A stretch of 64,000 bases of DNA from Karstenula rhodostoma CBS 690.94. Taxonomy: Eukaryota > Ascomycota > Dothideomycetes > Pleosporales > Didymosphaeriaceae. Below the pieces are notes generated by a model that ran no database searches, had not been told where the DNA came from, and saw nothing but the letters and a program-made list of their open reading frames with translations. The stretch spans positions 2,713,334 through 2,777,333 of the forward strand of contig MU001492.1 of NCBI GenBank assembly GCA_010093485.1, read 5' to 3'. The position numbers and the translations under genes were made by a program. Below, piece by piece: positions 27,501 to 38,991 of the stretch. The stretch's first letter is position 1, and each line of letters opens with the position of its first letter.

Positions 27501-30500
27501 TACCCCTTTAGCTTAGTACCCCTAGACTACCTAAGCTAGATTATAAGTAATAGTTTAGAATACTTAGTAAAAATAGTTTTAGATTTCTTTAAGTAGTATA
27601 GTATTTATTACTTCTCGATTTTCTATATTAACTAATTTAAGCTAGTTAAAAAAGTCTAGCTATTTATTTACTAGTAGTACCTTTATAAGTTTATTAGTAA
27701 TTATTTTAGCTAACTTAGTATACTTAATAGTAATTATTTCTATAAAGACTTCTTATTATAGCTAGTAATTATAGATATTAATATATTAGAGCTTAGTCTA
27801 GAGTTTTAATACTTTTTAAATTACTAAATAAATTATTTATTAATTATTATATTATATTATAATTATAGAGCTAGGTAATATAATCCCGAGCTCCCTTAAT
27901 AATCTTAAAATATAAATAACTTCCTTAGCTACCTATAATAAAGCGAGTAGTTTTACCTCTATTATAGAGGTAGTAATTATATTTTATTTATTTACCCTCT
28001 ATACTATTAGACTATTAAATAACTTAATTATATAGCCCTATAAGCTTTTTCTATTAATTATATTATTAGTAAACGAGGCGTTACTAGTAATTTAGAGGTA
28101 TAATCTACCTCTAAGCTATAGACCCTTATATTTAGTAGCTAAGAAATATAATAATACTCTATTAGTAGTATTTTAATATATTTAGTCTAGATTTAATAAA
28201 ATCTAGACTAGCTATAATATAGTAAAAGTAATATCTAGTTATATTATAACTACTATAAATAGTAGTAATTTAATTTTTTATTAATACTTATTAATCTCTA
28301 ATAGTAAGGCTAGACCTTCTTAAGGTTTAAGCTCTATACTAGCTATAGGTATATTATAATAATAATTAGTTTTATCTACTAGTTATTAGATCTTCTTAAT
28401 ATATAAGGTCTATAATAATTATATAAGTTATTAGTCTTATTTTTAAATAACCTCTATACTAAGGAACTATTATAGATTATCTCCTCTAGTTATAGTATAT
28501 TTTTATTTAAGTAGTTTTACTACTTTAGTTACTACTACCTCCTTTATTTAGTAATAAGTAATAATAATATTATCTATATAAAAGAAAATAATAATATTAT
28601 CCTTAATTATATAGTATAATTTATATAGAATTATAGTAAAATCTATATTTTTAAGTATTATAGTAAATTTTTTTTACTATAGCTTAGACGAGATTTAGAG
28701 TCTATAGAGGGCCTTCTATAGTTTAAAGATTATATTTTTCTTTTAGTACTCTATAGGTATCCTTATATAGACTTTTTAATTAAGTATTATATATATAAAT
28801 ATATTAGTTATATTATATTATTTTAGTTTAAGGTTATATCTAGTAGCTATTATTATAAATATATAAAATAATTAATTAGCTAAGGTTACTATATAAGTAT
28901 CTTATAGAGTAATATTCTTCTACTAGTCTCCTTATATAACTAGTTAAGCCTTATACTTTAGAAATTAATAGTATTTATTAAGTTTATAGGTATATACCTA
29001 TATATAGTTAAGAATTTAGTAACCTACTTATTTAATTAGTCTCTATAGTACTTCTATCTATAAGTTTATTTATTAATAGCTAGTAAGGTATTTATATTTA
29101 GCTTCTTAAAATAATTCCCTTATTAGGTAATCCTTAAGTTTAGTTTAGATTATTAGTAATAGTAGTAGCTAGCTTTAATAAGGCTTTAATCCTTTTATAA
29201 GTATCTATTTTATTTATATTTTATTAAGATTATAGCCTTTATATATACCTTTATAACCTACTAGGGTACCTACTATAAATATAGCTACCTAGGATATAAT
29301 CTTTATACTAGTTACTATTAACTATTATATATAGTTATCTACTACTTATATTTTTAGTAATAGTATATTCTATATTATAAGTTATACTAGTAGTATAACT
29401 AGTAATAGTATTATTAATAGTAATAGGTAGGTACTATTATACTTTCTTCTTAGTAACTCTTCTAATATCTCTTATTATTATTATAAATTACTATAATTTA
29501 TTATAACTAATTTATCTTTATAGAATAAAGTTATCTTTAATTTAGTTATTAGAGTAGGTAGTCTCTTTATAGTTCTAACCTATAACGCGATCTCTTTTAG
29601 AGTACTATATATAAGGTTATTTATAAGCTCTTTCTATATTCTATTAAATACTATATTTTTATTAAATATAATATTATAAATACTAATTACTTTTAATAGT
29701 AATAGAATCTATATATACTAGATATTTATTAATTAGTATCCTATAAGGTATCTAATCTATACCTTTAGATTAAGTCTCTATAGCTTACTTTTTCTATATT
29801 ATATATTATTAGTTATAGTAAAGATTTTACTTCTATATACTTTAAGGTATACTAGATTTAGTTTTTAAGGCTAAGTTATTATCTTATTAATAAGGGTAAC
29901 TATTATAAAGAATATTTTATATAATAAGTACTAGTAATTCTTATAATTTAGTATTTAATTATATAGATATACTATAGCCCTAGTAATCTTAAGCTATATT
30001 TCCTATAGAAGGTTTATATTAAATTATATTATATAGGCTTTTTCTTTTATTATATCCCCTAAGTACTTAGCTCCTCTATTTTATATTTATATATCTAGTA
30101 CTAAGGGCTTAATTTTAATACCTTAACTTATATACTAGTATTTAATATCTACTTTTACTATAAAGATCTTATTATCTAATTTAATAATTTTAACTATTAT
30201 ACTAAACTATACTTTTATAAATAGTATAAAGCTATTAAGTACCTTAATAATAATCCTTACTAAATAGTTATCTCTAAAGTAGAAGTCCTATATATAGCTA
30301 GAGTATTAATTAGTAATTAATATTTAGCTTTTCTCTTTAGTAGAGCTATTAGGTTTAAAGTTATAAAAGTTAATTATAATATACTTACTAGGTCCTTAAT
30401 TATTTAGTTAAAGTATATATTTAATTTATTATTTTAATTTAACTTATCTATAGGTATTATATTTTACTATAGGGATATCTTTAATATATACCCCTTTAGC

Positions 30501-32460
30501 TTATTATACTAGGTACTTAAGTATATTTAGTCTTAGATAGCCTAGTTATTTATATTATATAGCTATACTTATAGTTTTTACTTTATACTTTATATATATT
30601 ATTACCTTATATATAGTATATACTATACTTTATATAATAGTATAAATACTATTAGTAAATTTATACTCTAGTACTTATTAACTATATAGCTTTTATAATT
30701 CTATTATAATAGTATTATTAGTCTATTTTAGTATTATAGGTTCTAATTTAGTATTCTACTATAGTTTTTAATATCTAAGTAGTTAAAAGGATACTAGATT
30801 ATAGAGTAGGTTAGGGTAGTAAGCTATATTATTAAGTCTAATTATACTATTTTTTTAATAATTTTATAATTTAAGGTAAATACTTCTATATTCTTATATC
30901 TAGACCTATATATTACCTACCTATATAAAGTCTCCTAGTATTAGTAACTAGAATAAGATAAATTAATTAATATTATTAAAGATATAATATATAGTACCTA
31001 AGTTAAGGATTAATAAGGTTTATAGTAGGTATATATAAGGGTTAGATTAAAAGATTACTTAGAAGTTTATAGGGATTATAGTAATTTTTTATCCTTCTAG
31101 TTACTTATTACTAGCCTCTAATATTTAGGTTAGTATAGAAGTATATAATTATTTAATTTATAATATTCTAAATTATATTTATTTAAATATATATATCTAT
31201 TCTTATATTAAGGGATTATTTTAGATATTATATTTAATAAAACTATTTTATTCTAGTTATAGTTTCTACTATACTAGAGCTTTTTCTAAAAAAGTATAGT
31301 AGTAATCTTTTAGTATATATTCTATAGAATATATAGAATACTTTTTTTTATTTATATTTTAATTTTTTATTTACTAGTAAGGTATTTTATTCCTTTTATA
31401 ACCTCCCTACCTATATAATATAGAGGTATTCTATCTATATAGTATAGAGCTTTACTTATATAGTATAAAGGATCCTTATCTATATAGTATAAGTAAATTA
31501 GAGTTATATAATTTCTATAAGGATATTATTATACTCTATCCCTATTTTTAAGTATCTTATATTTATATAAGTATATTATTACTAGTATAAAAGGTATCCC
31601 CTTTAATACTAGTATCTAGTTCTCCTCTAGTAATAAATATAATTTTAATTATAGTTTTAACTAGATAATAGCGCTCTATATAGAGTCTAAACCTCTTTAT
31701 TATATTTTAATATATTATCTCCTATTTATTTTAGAGGGCCTATTTAAAAGTAGTAGTATATATTTTATTTAGTATTATAATACTTCTTATAAAATTATTA
31801 AAGATAGTTATATTATCTATCGTCTTTATATAGTCTTACCTCTTAATAATAAATATTATATAATTATATTTAGCTAGTTAGAAATCCTATTTAATTAACC
31901 TTTTAGTATTTTAGATAATATATAAATATTTATATTATATTTATAATTTTATTTCTTTATTATTAACTCCTATCTTCTTTATAATAAGGAGGATCTATTC
32001 TTTATATAGTTTCTTAAAGAGGTAGTAGATACTAAATAGGTTAGCTATAATAGAACCCTATAAGTATAATATAAGCTTCTCTACTCTCTATACCTCTATA
32101 TAATATTCTACTAGTTCTATTTTATACTAATTAGATTATAGTTTATAGTATTTAATTTATAAGTTCTACTATAACTTTTATATATTTATAAGAATATATA
32201 GGTTACTTAGTATTAGGTTATTATTATATATAAATTAATATAAGTTTAGTAACTATAGTACTTATAGTTATAGCTTTAGTATTTTACTATTAGTTAGGTT
32301 AAATATATACTATACTTAATTAGCTCTTATTTATATTTCTAGTACTATTAGCTATTCTATATACTATATAGAGGTAGTAAGGAAGGTCTTTATAGGTTTA
32401 ATAGATAGTACTATATTATTTAGCGTATATAGTTAGTAATAAGGTAGTAAGACTCTTAAT

Positions 32461-32748
32461 TATTAGATCTACTATAAATAATAATAGATTACTATAAACT
32501 ATAGATATAGATAGGTTAGTTATATATTATATAATTATATAAATTATTATAATTAATTATTATTCTAAGTCTAGCTAAGATACGCCTTTAAATAGTACCT
32601 TAGTACTCTATATTAGTTCTAATAGTATAAAATATTCTAGTCTCTCCTTTTATACTTACTACCTACTATTACTAGTAGTTACTATAACTTACTATAATAG
32701 TAAGTATACTATACTATAGGTAATAATATATATATATATAATTTAATA
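32461..32748 (-). repeat. 5' LTR of the nested Copia element
   Basis: A 288-bp intact copy, from TATTAGATCT to AATTTAATA, followed by the ATAAC duplication at 32,749-32,753. Confidence 0.85.
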
Positions 32749-34212
32749 ATAACTTTATAATATAATTTTCCTTTAATAATTTTTTATACTCTAGTTTACT
32801 AAATACTTTTATTACTATATTTTTTTCCCTTTTATAGTATTTATATTTAGTAAATCTATAGTATTATTATATAATCCCTAAGTAGTTATTATATATCTAG
32901 ATTTACTATATAGAGGCTAGTATTTTACTTTACTTTTCCTCTACTTAATAGTATATTTTATTAGTATTTATACTTATAATTCTAATTTTATAGTTATAAA
33001 CTAGTATAAAGTATTTACTACTTTTATATATCTAGTATAGGTTTTATAGAATTTAATTTATAATATTCTTTTTATTAGTTATTTCCTAGACTTCTATTAG
33101 TATATTTAAGAAATTAGATTTATTTTCTATATTATTTTTTTATAGTAGTATAGAAGTTCTAGACTATAGTATTACTATAGCTACTCTTATTACCTAGACT
33201 TACTTACCCTAAAACTTTTTAAAAAAATATTTAGTTTTAAAGTATTTCTTCTCTCTATAGTTTAGATAAGCCCTATTTTTAAAATATTATTATTAAATAT
33301 TATTTTATTTCTTTTACTATAAGGTTTATTTTTTTTTTATAGGCCTTCTTTTTTATAATTATATCTCTATTATAATTCTTTTACTTATAATATAGTCTTT
33401 ATATATTAATCTTTAAACTAAATATTAGTTTAGTAGATTCTTTCTTCTTTAGCTATTATTTATATAATTAATAGTTAATTTATACTATTAGTTTAATTAG
33501 GGTTTCTAGACTATTAGGCTTTTTATAATAGAATAGTTTATTTTTAATTAACTCCTTTAAGCTATTATAATAGACTACCTATAATAGAATATTATTTTAA
33601 TTAATTTTAGTCTAAAGCTATTAGAATATAGTAAAGTATTTACTAGCTAATTCTATTTACTTAATATAGTAAATAAGTTATTTAGTCTATTATTTTTTAT
33701 TTATTTTACTAAATATAATTTTAATTTACTTTTTAAATTCTTTTTAAAATATAAAAACTTTTATAGTCTTTTTATTTTATCTTTCTAGTTCTTTTTTATA
33801 TACTAGAAAGTCTTTAATAATTAAATATATTTATTCTACTACCCTTCCTATTATATATATTATAGTAGCTAAGATTTTTACTTAGTTATTTCTAAATATA
33901 TTATAGTTATATCTATAATATAACTCTATATTTATTAAAAATATTTTAAAATTAGTTTTTATTTCTTTATTATAGAGTTTTAGAATTTTAAAATTAATTT
34001 TTAGTAGATATATTATTATAGTTATAGGGGCTTAAACCTATTTTATAATTATAGTTAGTTATATTTTAAACTATTCTATCTTCTTAGCCTATACTACTAA
34101 AAGGGTTATAAAATTACTAGTTAGATCTAAAATAGTATTTACTTAAGAGTTCTCTAAACTAGTAGGTATATTTAGTACTACTATATTAATTTAAACTTTT
34201 AGATAATTAAAG

Positions 34213-34656
34213 TATTATAAGGGGTTTTTTATATACCTAATCTAGATCTATACCTTAAGGATTATTTAAGAAATAAAATATAATAAAGGTAAATATAAAG
34301 TTAGATAATAATTCTATATTATAATAAAATATAATATAATAATATTAAAAAAAAACTAAGTATTTATATAAATATAAATAACTTTAATTTAAATATAAAA
34401 GTAAACTATTTCTAAATAATATTTTAAATTATTTATAAAGAATAAAAACTATATAGAAATCCTTTTAGATTATATACTAGTTATTTTAATTCTTACTATT
34501 TTAAAATCTCCTAGTCTACTTCTATAAATTCTATTTTCTTAGTAGAAATATTTATTCTACTCTTATTAAGACCTAGTATTTCTAGAATCTTATATTTTTA
34601 ATAGAATTATAGTTATATAACTTATAATATAAACTACCTTATAGACTTATATATAA
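34213..34656 (-). repeat. 5' LTR of Gypsy element 2
   Basis: An uninterrupted LTR of about 444 bp. It starts TATTATAAGGGG and is shared with the left LTR up to CTTATATATAA. Confidence 0.8.
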
Positions 34657-35170
34657 GTACTTATTAGTTTTATTTCTATTATTAATATTTTATATATAAT
34701 TCTTTTCTTTCTTTTAGTCTAGTTTTATTATAATTATAATATCTATATAACTCTAATCTAATCTATATCTAAGTATAGGTATACCTAATCTATTTACTAG
34801 TCTAATCTTAAGTATATAAGTTTAGGGTCTAAAATTTAACTTTAGACTTTTATTAAATTTATAAATTTCTATTCTAGTATCTTTAGTCCCTTAGATATTT
34901 TACTATTTATATTTTAGAGGAAATAGAAATAGAGATATTAGTATAGATATTAGCCTATATATAATATTATAGATATTTAGAAATATATTTAAGCTATTTA
35001 TAATAATAGAATATATATTATAAATATAGAAAGGAATTTTAAGGAATTATAGTTTTATAATTATAAATATAATAGATAGTTACTAAAAGTATATTTTATT
35101 CCTTTCTAATATATATATATATAATACTATAAATAAGTCTTTTAAAAGATTTAGAAATAGTATAATAGGG
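34657..35170. other. AT-rich edge with repeat fragment
   Basis: About 34,800-34,910 repeats the motif of 14,170-14,280 (AAGTATATAAG, GGGTCTAAA, TAAATTTATAAATTT). The rest is AT-rich with no feature I recognise. The last AT-rich bases lie near 35,170, directly before TTTACTTAGCGTAAGC. Confidence 0.55.
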
Positions 35171-35303
35171 TTTACTTAGCGTAAGCTAAGCTCTGCTCCG
35201 CTGGAGCCACTGGGCGGCAGTCCGGCATCATGGGAACCTGCAATTGCCTAACTGCTTGGATACGCGTTTTGTTCTGCTGCTCATGGGCGAGGGGATTGTC
35301 TTG

Positions 35304-36369
35304 TTAGGCTTGGAGGGCTTGGAAATGAGCATTGTTCGAGGGCGGTCGCCTATGCTCCTCTCGTCCTTCTCCAGCTGTTTTTGTCACTTTTCGCTCCTCA
35401 AGATTGAATGCCTCCAAAGCACCCTCGAGTACCGCCGCTTCTTCCTTTTCCTTCTGCGCCTGCCTAGCTGCCAGGATACGCTTCTTATTCTGCTGTCCAA
35501 GGCCAAGAAGCTTCACCTGATAATCTTGGAGTTGCCAATTGCCCAGGGGCGGTCGTTCCTGCTCTTTCCGTTCTTCTCCGCCTGTGTTCATCACTTTTAG
35601 CTTTTGTGAAGGTAACACCTCTAAATAGGCTTCAAATTTGGTCGCTTCTTGCTTTTCCTCTTGCGATTGTCTAGTTGCCAACGGCCGCTCGTTTTTATCC
35701 TGCTCAAGGCGTGCAAGTTGTTCCTCATAACTTGCTGGTTTCATGAAGTAGGGCGGCGATATGATACATCCCGAATCCGACCATATCGTCGTATGATTCA
35801 CCGGATGATATAACAGGGCGCCGATGTCGTGCACGAACAGTGGGTACAGATCCTCGGTTGTCTTGTGCTGATTCGCAAGTTCCAGTGCACGTTCAAAGGG
35901 AATCCTATACGCGTGAACACAAAACCACTTGACGGCGTAAACCAACCATTGAAACATACCACACCCCTGAGAGACGCGTTGGTGCCGTCTCCGCAACGTG
36001 TTTGGTCTTCTCCGCCGCCAGTATGGCATCTCTCGTCCCACGAGATCGACCTGCCACATTCAACAGCCTGGTGCCGAGTATTATGCAATTGTCTTCTCTC
36101 CTGGACACTGAAACACCTTCCCACTCAACGTGGAAGACGAGAGTGCCTTCATCTTCCCAAAGTGATGCAGTGACAGATGGGGATCTGCCAGCCGGACAGA
36201 TCTGCCCAGTGCGATCAAACGTGCGCGTGGGGGTAAAGGCTTTGTCTAAGTGATGTTGAGCTGAATCCGTAGGCGATACATTGGACCACTTACGGACTCC
36301 AGGGTTGCGGGCAGCTTCTTCTGCGGCCCCTGCGATGCACTGGTCTTGCAAGCGCGTATGATACAGCGT
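35304..36369 (-). CDS. APSES-domain (StuA/EFG1-like) DNA-binding protein, 5' end unresolved, possible pseudogene
   Basis: Joining 36,369-35,960 to 35,904-35,304 across a 55-bp GTATGT...TATAG intron gives 336 residues. The join rebuilds the Trp codon of [11 protein letters not shown]. Residues about 65-170 are an APSES domain: [31 protein letters not shown] and [17 protein letters not shown] all match the StuA/EFG1 family of fungal developmental transcription factors. The family DNA-binding helix-loop-helix appears complete. The region after about residue 195 is charged, coiled-coil-like and contains two 69-residue repeats with QQNKK[R/T]RI[L]AAR-type cores. Part of a third follows the stop codon. 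No ATG lies in frame in the first exon: the frame opens after a TAG at 36,370-36,372, which may be a splice acceptor or a nonsense mutation. It lies 130 bp from the RIP block, so damage is plausible. Confidence 0.65.
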
Positions 36370-36422
36370 CTACACGGCCGTTGGCTCTCTCTTCCTGCCA
36401 GTACGGGACTCGGCAGCATATT

Positions 36423-36954
36423 TCAAGGCCGTGAAGTCGTCCACTTGCCGCAGGTTAGATGAGCTCGTTTGCACGGATAGCATCCCCGACGGCGTTTCGA
36501 GCGTCCTTGCGATGTCATATTTTCAGCTTCCCTAGATCACACGTTCATGTGGCGTACAAGGTTCTCGTCGTGATTGTTTATGAAGGGAACATGTTGAATC
36601 TACGAGGCTGGAACTGGGCGCGATATGCAGCCCATTATGAATTCGCGACCCCGCTCCTTATGCTGTGCAACATAGGGCGGCCTCCTACCACCTCCTACGC
36701 GCCTGCGCTAGCAACGATCACGATAGAACCCATCGCCAATTCTCACACCCAGTCAGTGTCAAACCAACATTCTGGGTGTTCCGTGAGGTTGGCGCAGGGT
36801 TCTAGATTGCGAGTATTAATAGGTGACGCACTTCGCGGCTAGACCATGCCGTTCACCGTTAGTCGCGCGCCCCATCCAGGAACCAGAGCTTGACGTCATG
36901 GGCCGTACCTCAAAAGAAAATCGATGCGCCTCTCACTGTTGAACCATCCATCCG
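36423..36954. other. Intergenic region before the phosphatase gene
   Basis: No supported gene. On the - strand, 36,518-36,423 begins with ATG and encodes 31 residues with RRRGCYPCKRAHLTC, the C-x2-C-x6-C first half of a Zn2Cys6 cluster, then stops. The remaining stretch up to 36,954 probably holds the phosphatase promoter; I see no clear TATA box. Confidence 0.4.
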
Positions 36955-38394
36955 ATGATCGCTTCTCGCCCATCCACGTCGCTGCGCGCGCTTCTGCTGG
37001 CATCTACAGTCTCGGCTGTAGCCGTCCCAGATTTCTCTGGCCAGCAAGCCCAGATTCCAATCCAGCCCCAGGATCACTCGCAGGGCTACCAGTTCGACCC
37101 GTTACTGCATCTCCCGGGTATCTCGCCCTACTTTGATGCCGTAGGCTTCGGGCTTGAGCACAGGGCTCCGGAGGGCTGCAATGTCACCGCTGCATCGTAT
37201 CTGGTGAGGCACGGAGCGATATACGCCAATGACAAGGAGTACGAGGAGTACATCAAGCCATTTCTATGGAAGCTGGAGCAATACCGTGAGGGCTGGTCTG
37301 GTCCGCTCTCGTTCATGTCAAAGTGGCAGTCGCCTATTGAAGAAGACAAGCTGGAAGAATTGACGCCTTCCGGTGCAGTTGACGCGGCTAAGGTCGGCAA
37401 GCACCTGCTCGAACGATACGAGGATCTGGTACCCAATACCAAACGCATCCTCGCTGATAAGAAGTCCCGGACGTACGACACTGCCAAAAATCTCATCACG
37501 GCATGGGCACATAACGACACCGTCGAGATCGTCCGCGTGACGAAGAATAAGAACGGTGCTATGGAGGAACTGATTCCACACAAATCTTGCGACGCCTTCT
37601 CGAAAGAGCCCGGCGCAGAGGAGCAGAAGACATTCATCAACATGTACGGCGCTAGCGTTTCAACGCGTCTAGCTGCGTACATGCCCTTCAAACTGACGCC
37701 GAAGGATGTCGTCGGCCTCCAGCAGCTCTGCGGCTACGAGAGCGCCATCAAGGGGAAGCGTTCCGAGATCTGTGCAGTCTTCACCGATGCCGAATGGATG
37801 GCATATGAATATGCATGGGACCTGAAGTACGCATACATGGTCGGGCCTATGAACCCACTTTCTCCGTATCTTGGCTTCCCCTGGTTGCACGCGCAGTCCA
37901 AGATTTTCCAATCAATCGATGAGAACGGAAAACCTGGTGGGAGCTGGCCGGATGAGCAGCGGTTCTTCCTCTCCTTCACGCATCGCGAGGTTCCCCCATT
38001 CGTCGCGACGGCGCTGGGATTGTTCAACTCATCGTCCAACGCCAAAGAGCAGTTTCCTGCTGACCACATCAACGTACGTCCACGACTCTACACTCTGCAT
38101 CTCTTGCTGACAACTATCTAGTGGACACGCGCCTGGCGCATGGCCGACCTAATCCCCTTCCTCGGCCACGTAGGCATGGAAAAGATGGCCTGCGAGCGCG
38201 GTGCCGTCTCTGGCGACGGCCCCGGCGAGTTCATCCGCTTCATCGCGAACACAGCGCCCCGGCCTATCCCCGACTGCCAGACCGGACCCGGCGCGAGCTG
38301 CCCGCTTGGCGACTTCGAGGCTCTCATCGGCAAGGGCGCGGAGAGGCATAAGGATTTCCACAAGGTGTGCGATAAGAAGAATAAGAATGTGTAG
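36955..38394 (+). CDS. Secreted histidine acid phosphatase (phytase-like)
   Basis: Exons 36,955-38,073 and 38,122-38,394 are joined across a 48-bp intron (GTACGT...CTATCTAG) to give 463 residues. Residues 1 to about 22 (ending ASTVSAVAV) form a signal peptide, so the product is secreted or periplasmic. YLVRHGAIYAND at 83-93 is the histidine acid phosphatase motif with the nucleophilic His. It differs from the usual RHGxRxP after RHG. SFTHREVPPF at about 340 sits where the family's HD/HAE proton-donor motif lies, but reads HRE. The family releases phosphate from phosphomonoesters such as phytate. Several N-x-S/T sites and cysteines fit secretion. The second exon supplies the C-terminal HINW|TRAWRMADLIPF region. 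It converges with the small zinc-finger gene, 52 bp apart. Confidence 0.88.
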
Positions 38395-38446
38395 GAAGTA
38401 TACGTGTGGTCATTGCAAGATACCCTTTGTATTATTGTGTATTATG

Positions 38447-38991
38447 TTAAGACGGTGTTAAGATAGTACTGGCGATAATGAACCGCAGATATGTATCACA
38501 GGATGGGACTTCTATATGGTATTGACGCAGCAGCTCCTCCAACTCACGGATCCGAGCGATCAACACATTTGTATCCATTTCCAGTGCGGTTATCCTGTCT
38601 ACCCTCGAATCATGAAATATAGGCGTAGGAACGAGTTGTAGAGGATTATTAGAGAAGGGCTGAGGTAACGAAACGTTCTCGAGATGCCCGTGAGGGTGGA
38701 CTCCCGCGGACTGTAACGCGACTCTCGAACGGCCTGCCCTACCAGTTACGACTTCGACATCTCTTAGAGCGTGGTCGGAGGGATGAGCTACGTGGCGACG
38801 AGCGTGCTGATTACTTGTAAGCTTCCCCGTACGGCTGCCCAGTGTTGACTAGAAAGACGTACCGCCCGCAAGTTGTTAGCATGAGCTGTGTTATAATCAC
38901 ACCATCCACAGTGCGTTTCGCATGCTTCGATTTGGAGTTTATGTTTACCGCTCTCTGGCCAGGCGTGGTGATGGTGGTTGAGGCATGGCAT
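38447..38991 (-). CDS. Small C2H2 zinc-finger protein with coiled coil
   Basis: Two exons (38,991-38,863 and 38,806-38,447) joined over a 56-bp intron (GTACGT...AATCAG) give 162 residues. Splicing rebuilds one C2H2 finger that neither exon has alone: CGWC, twelve residues, then H-ARR-H (residues about 28-48). N-terminal to it is a His-rich HHHH run. Residues about 112-142 (RITALEMDTNVLIARIRELE and following) show leucine/isoleucine heptad spacing suited to a coiled coil. The second exon stays open for 119 codons and ends TILTPS. A single finger plus a dimerisation helix suggests nucleic-acid binding, but no target is visible. I do not recognise a named family. The 3' ends of this gene and the phosphatase gene nearly overlap. 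Confidence 0.7.

Larger units (their letters stand above)
27295..32748 (-). mobile_element. Complete RIP-decayed Ty1/Copia element nested in Gypsy element 2
   Basis: Two LTRs start TATTA and end TAATA, the RIP forms of the TGTTA...TAACA ends common in Copia elements, and are flanked by ATAAC. On the - strand, next to the 27.3-kb LTR, AAAGGGGTA forms a polypurine tract. That makes this LTR the 3' one and fixes the orientation. Read through stops on the - strand, an FFYVDDIIIT-like active site lies near 28,555-28,600, and the end of the RNase H domain (KLAKIITNKLIKVLL-like) near 27,660-27,740. It interrupts Gypsy coding sequence and so is younger than element 2. Confidence 0.85.
20748..34656 (-). 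mobile_element. RIP-decayed Ty3/Gypsy chromovirus (element 2) with two nested insertions
   Basis: Same family as element 1 but on the - strand. The reverse complement of the active-site motif lies near 25,470-25,515 and the chromodomain near 23,195-23,330. The sequence inside the right LTR matches the inner flank of element 1's 5' LTR. The left LTR is split by insert B, and the body is split by a complete Copia element at 27,295-32,748. Without the insertions it would be about 7.1 kb, close to element 1. The U3 third of its LTR differs from element 1, so the two are related subfamilies. I could not confirm its target duplication. Confidence 0.85.
1..35170. other. AT-rich, RIP-saturated transposon block
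   Basis: This stretch is overwhelmingly A+T. Surviving cytosines lie almost only in CT or CC and surviving guanines in AG or GG, while CA, TG and CG are nearly missing. That is the expected end point of repeat-induced point mutation, which changes C to T mainly at CpA on both strands of duplicated DNA. No open reading frame of useful length survives, yet retrotransposon domains can be read through the stop codons. The change to balanced composition near 35,170 takes only a few tens of bases. Small islands with CG or CA remain, chiefly 1,265-1,450 and the left ends of the inserts at 15,014 and 20,903. Confidence 0.93.

Noticed and set aside
1..35170. Mitochondrial DNA or centromere
   Set aside because: AT content alone would fit, but the CA/TG depletion, LTR pairs and target duplications are explained by RIP on nuclear transposons; no mitochondrial genes are present.
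35244..35600. 118-residue frame on + opposite the APSES gene
   Set aside because: It is the antisense of the repeat-rich C-terminus of the spliced - strand gene and has no features of its own.
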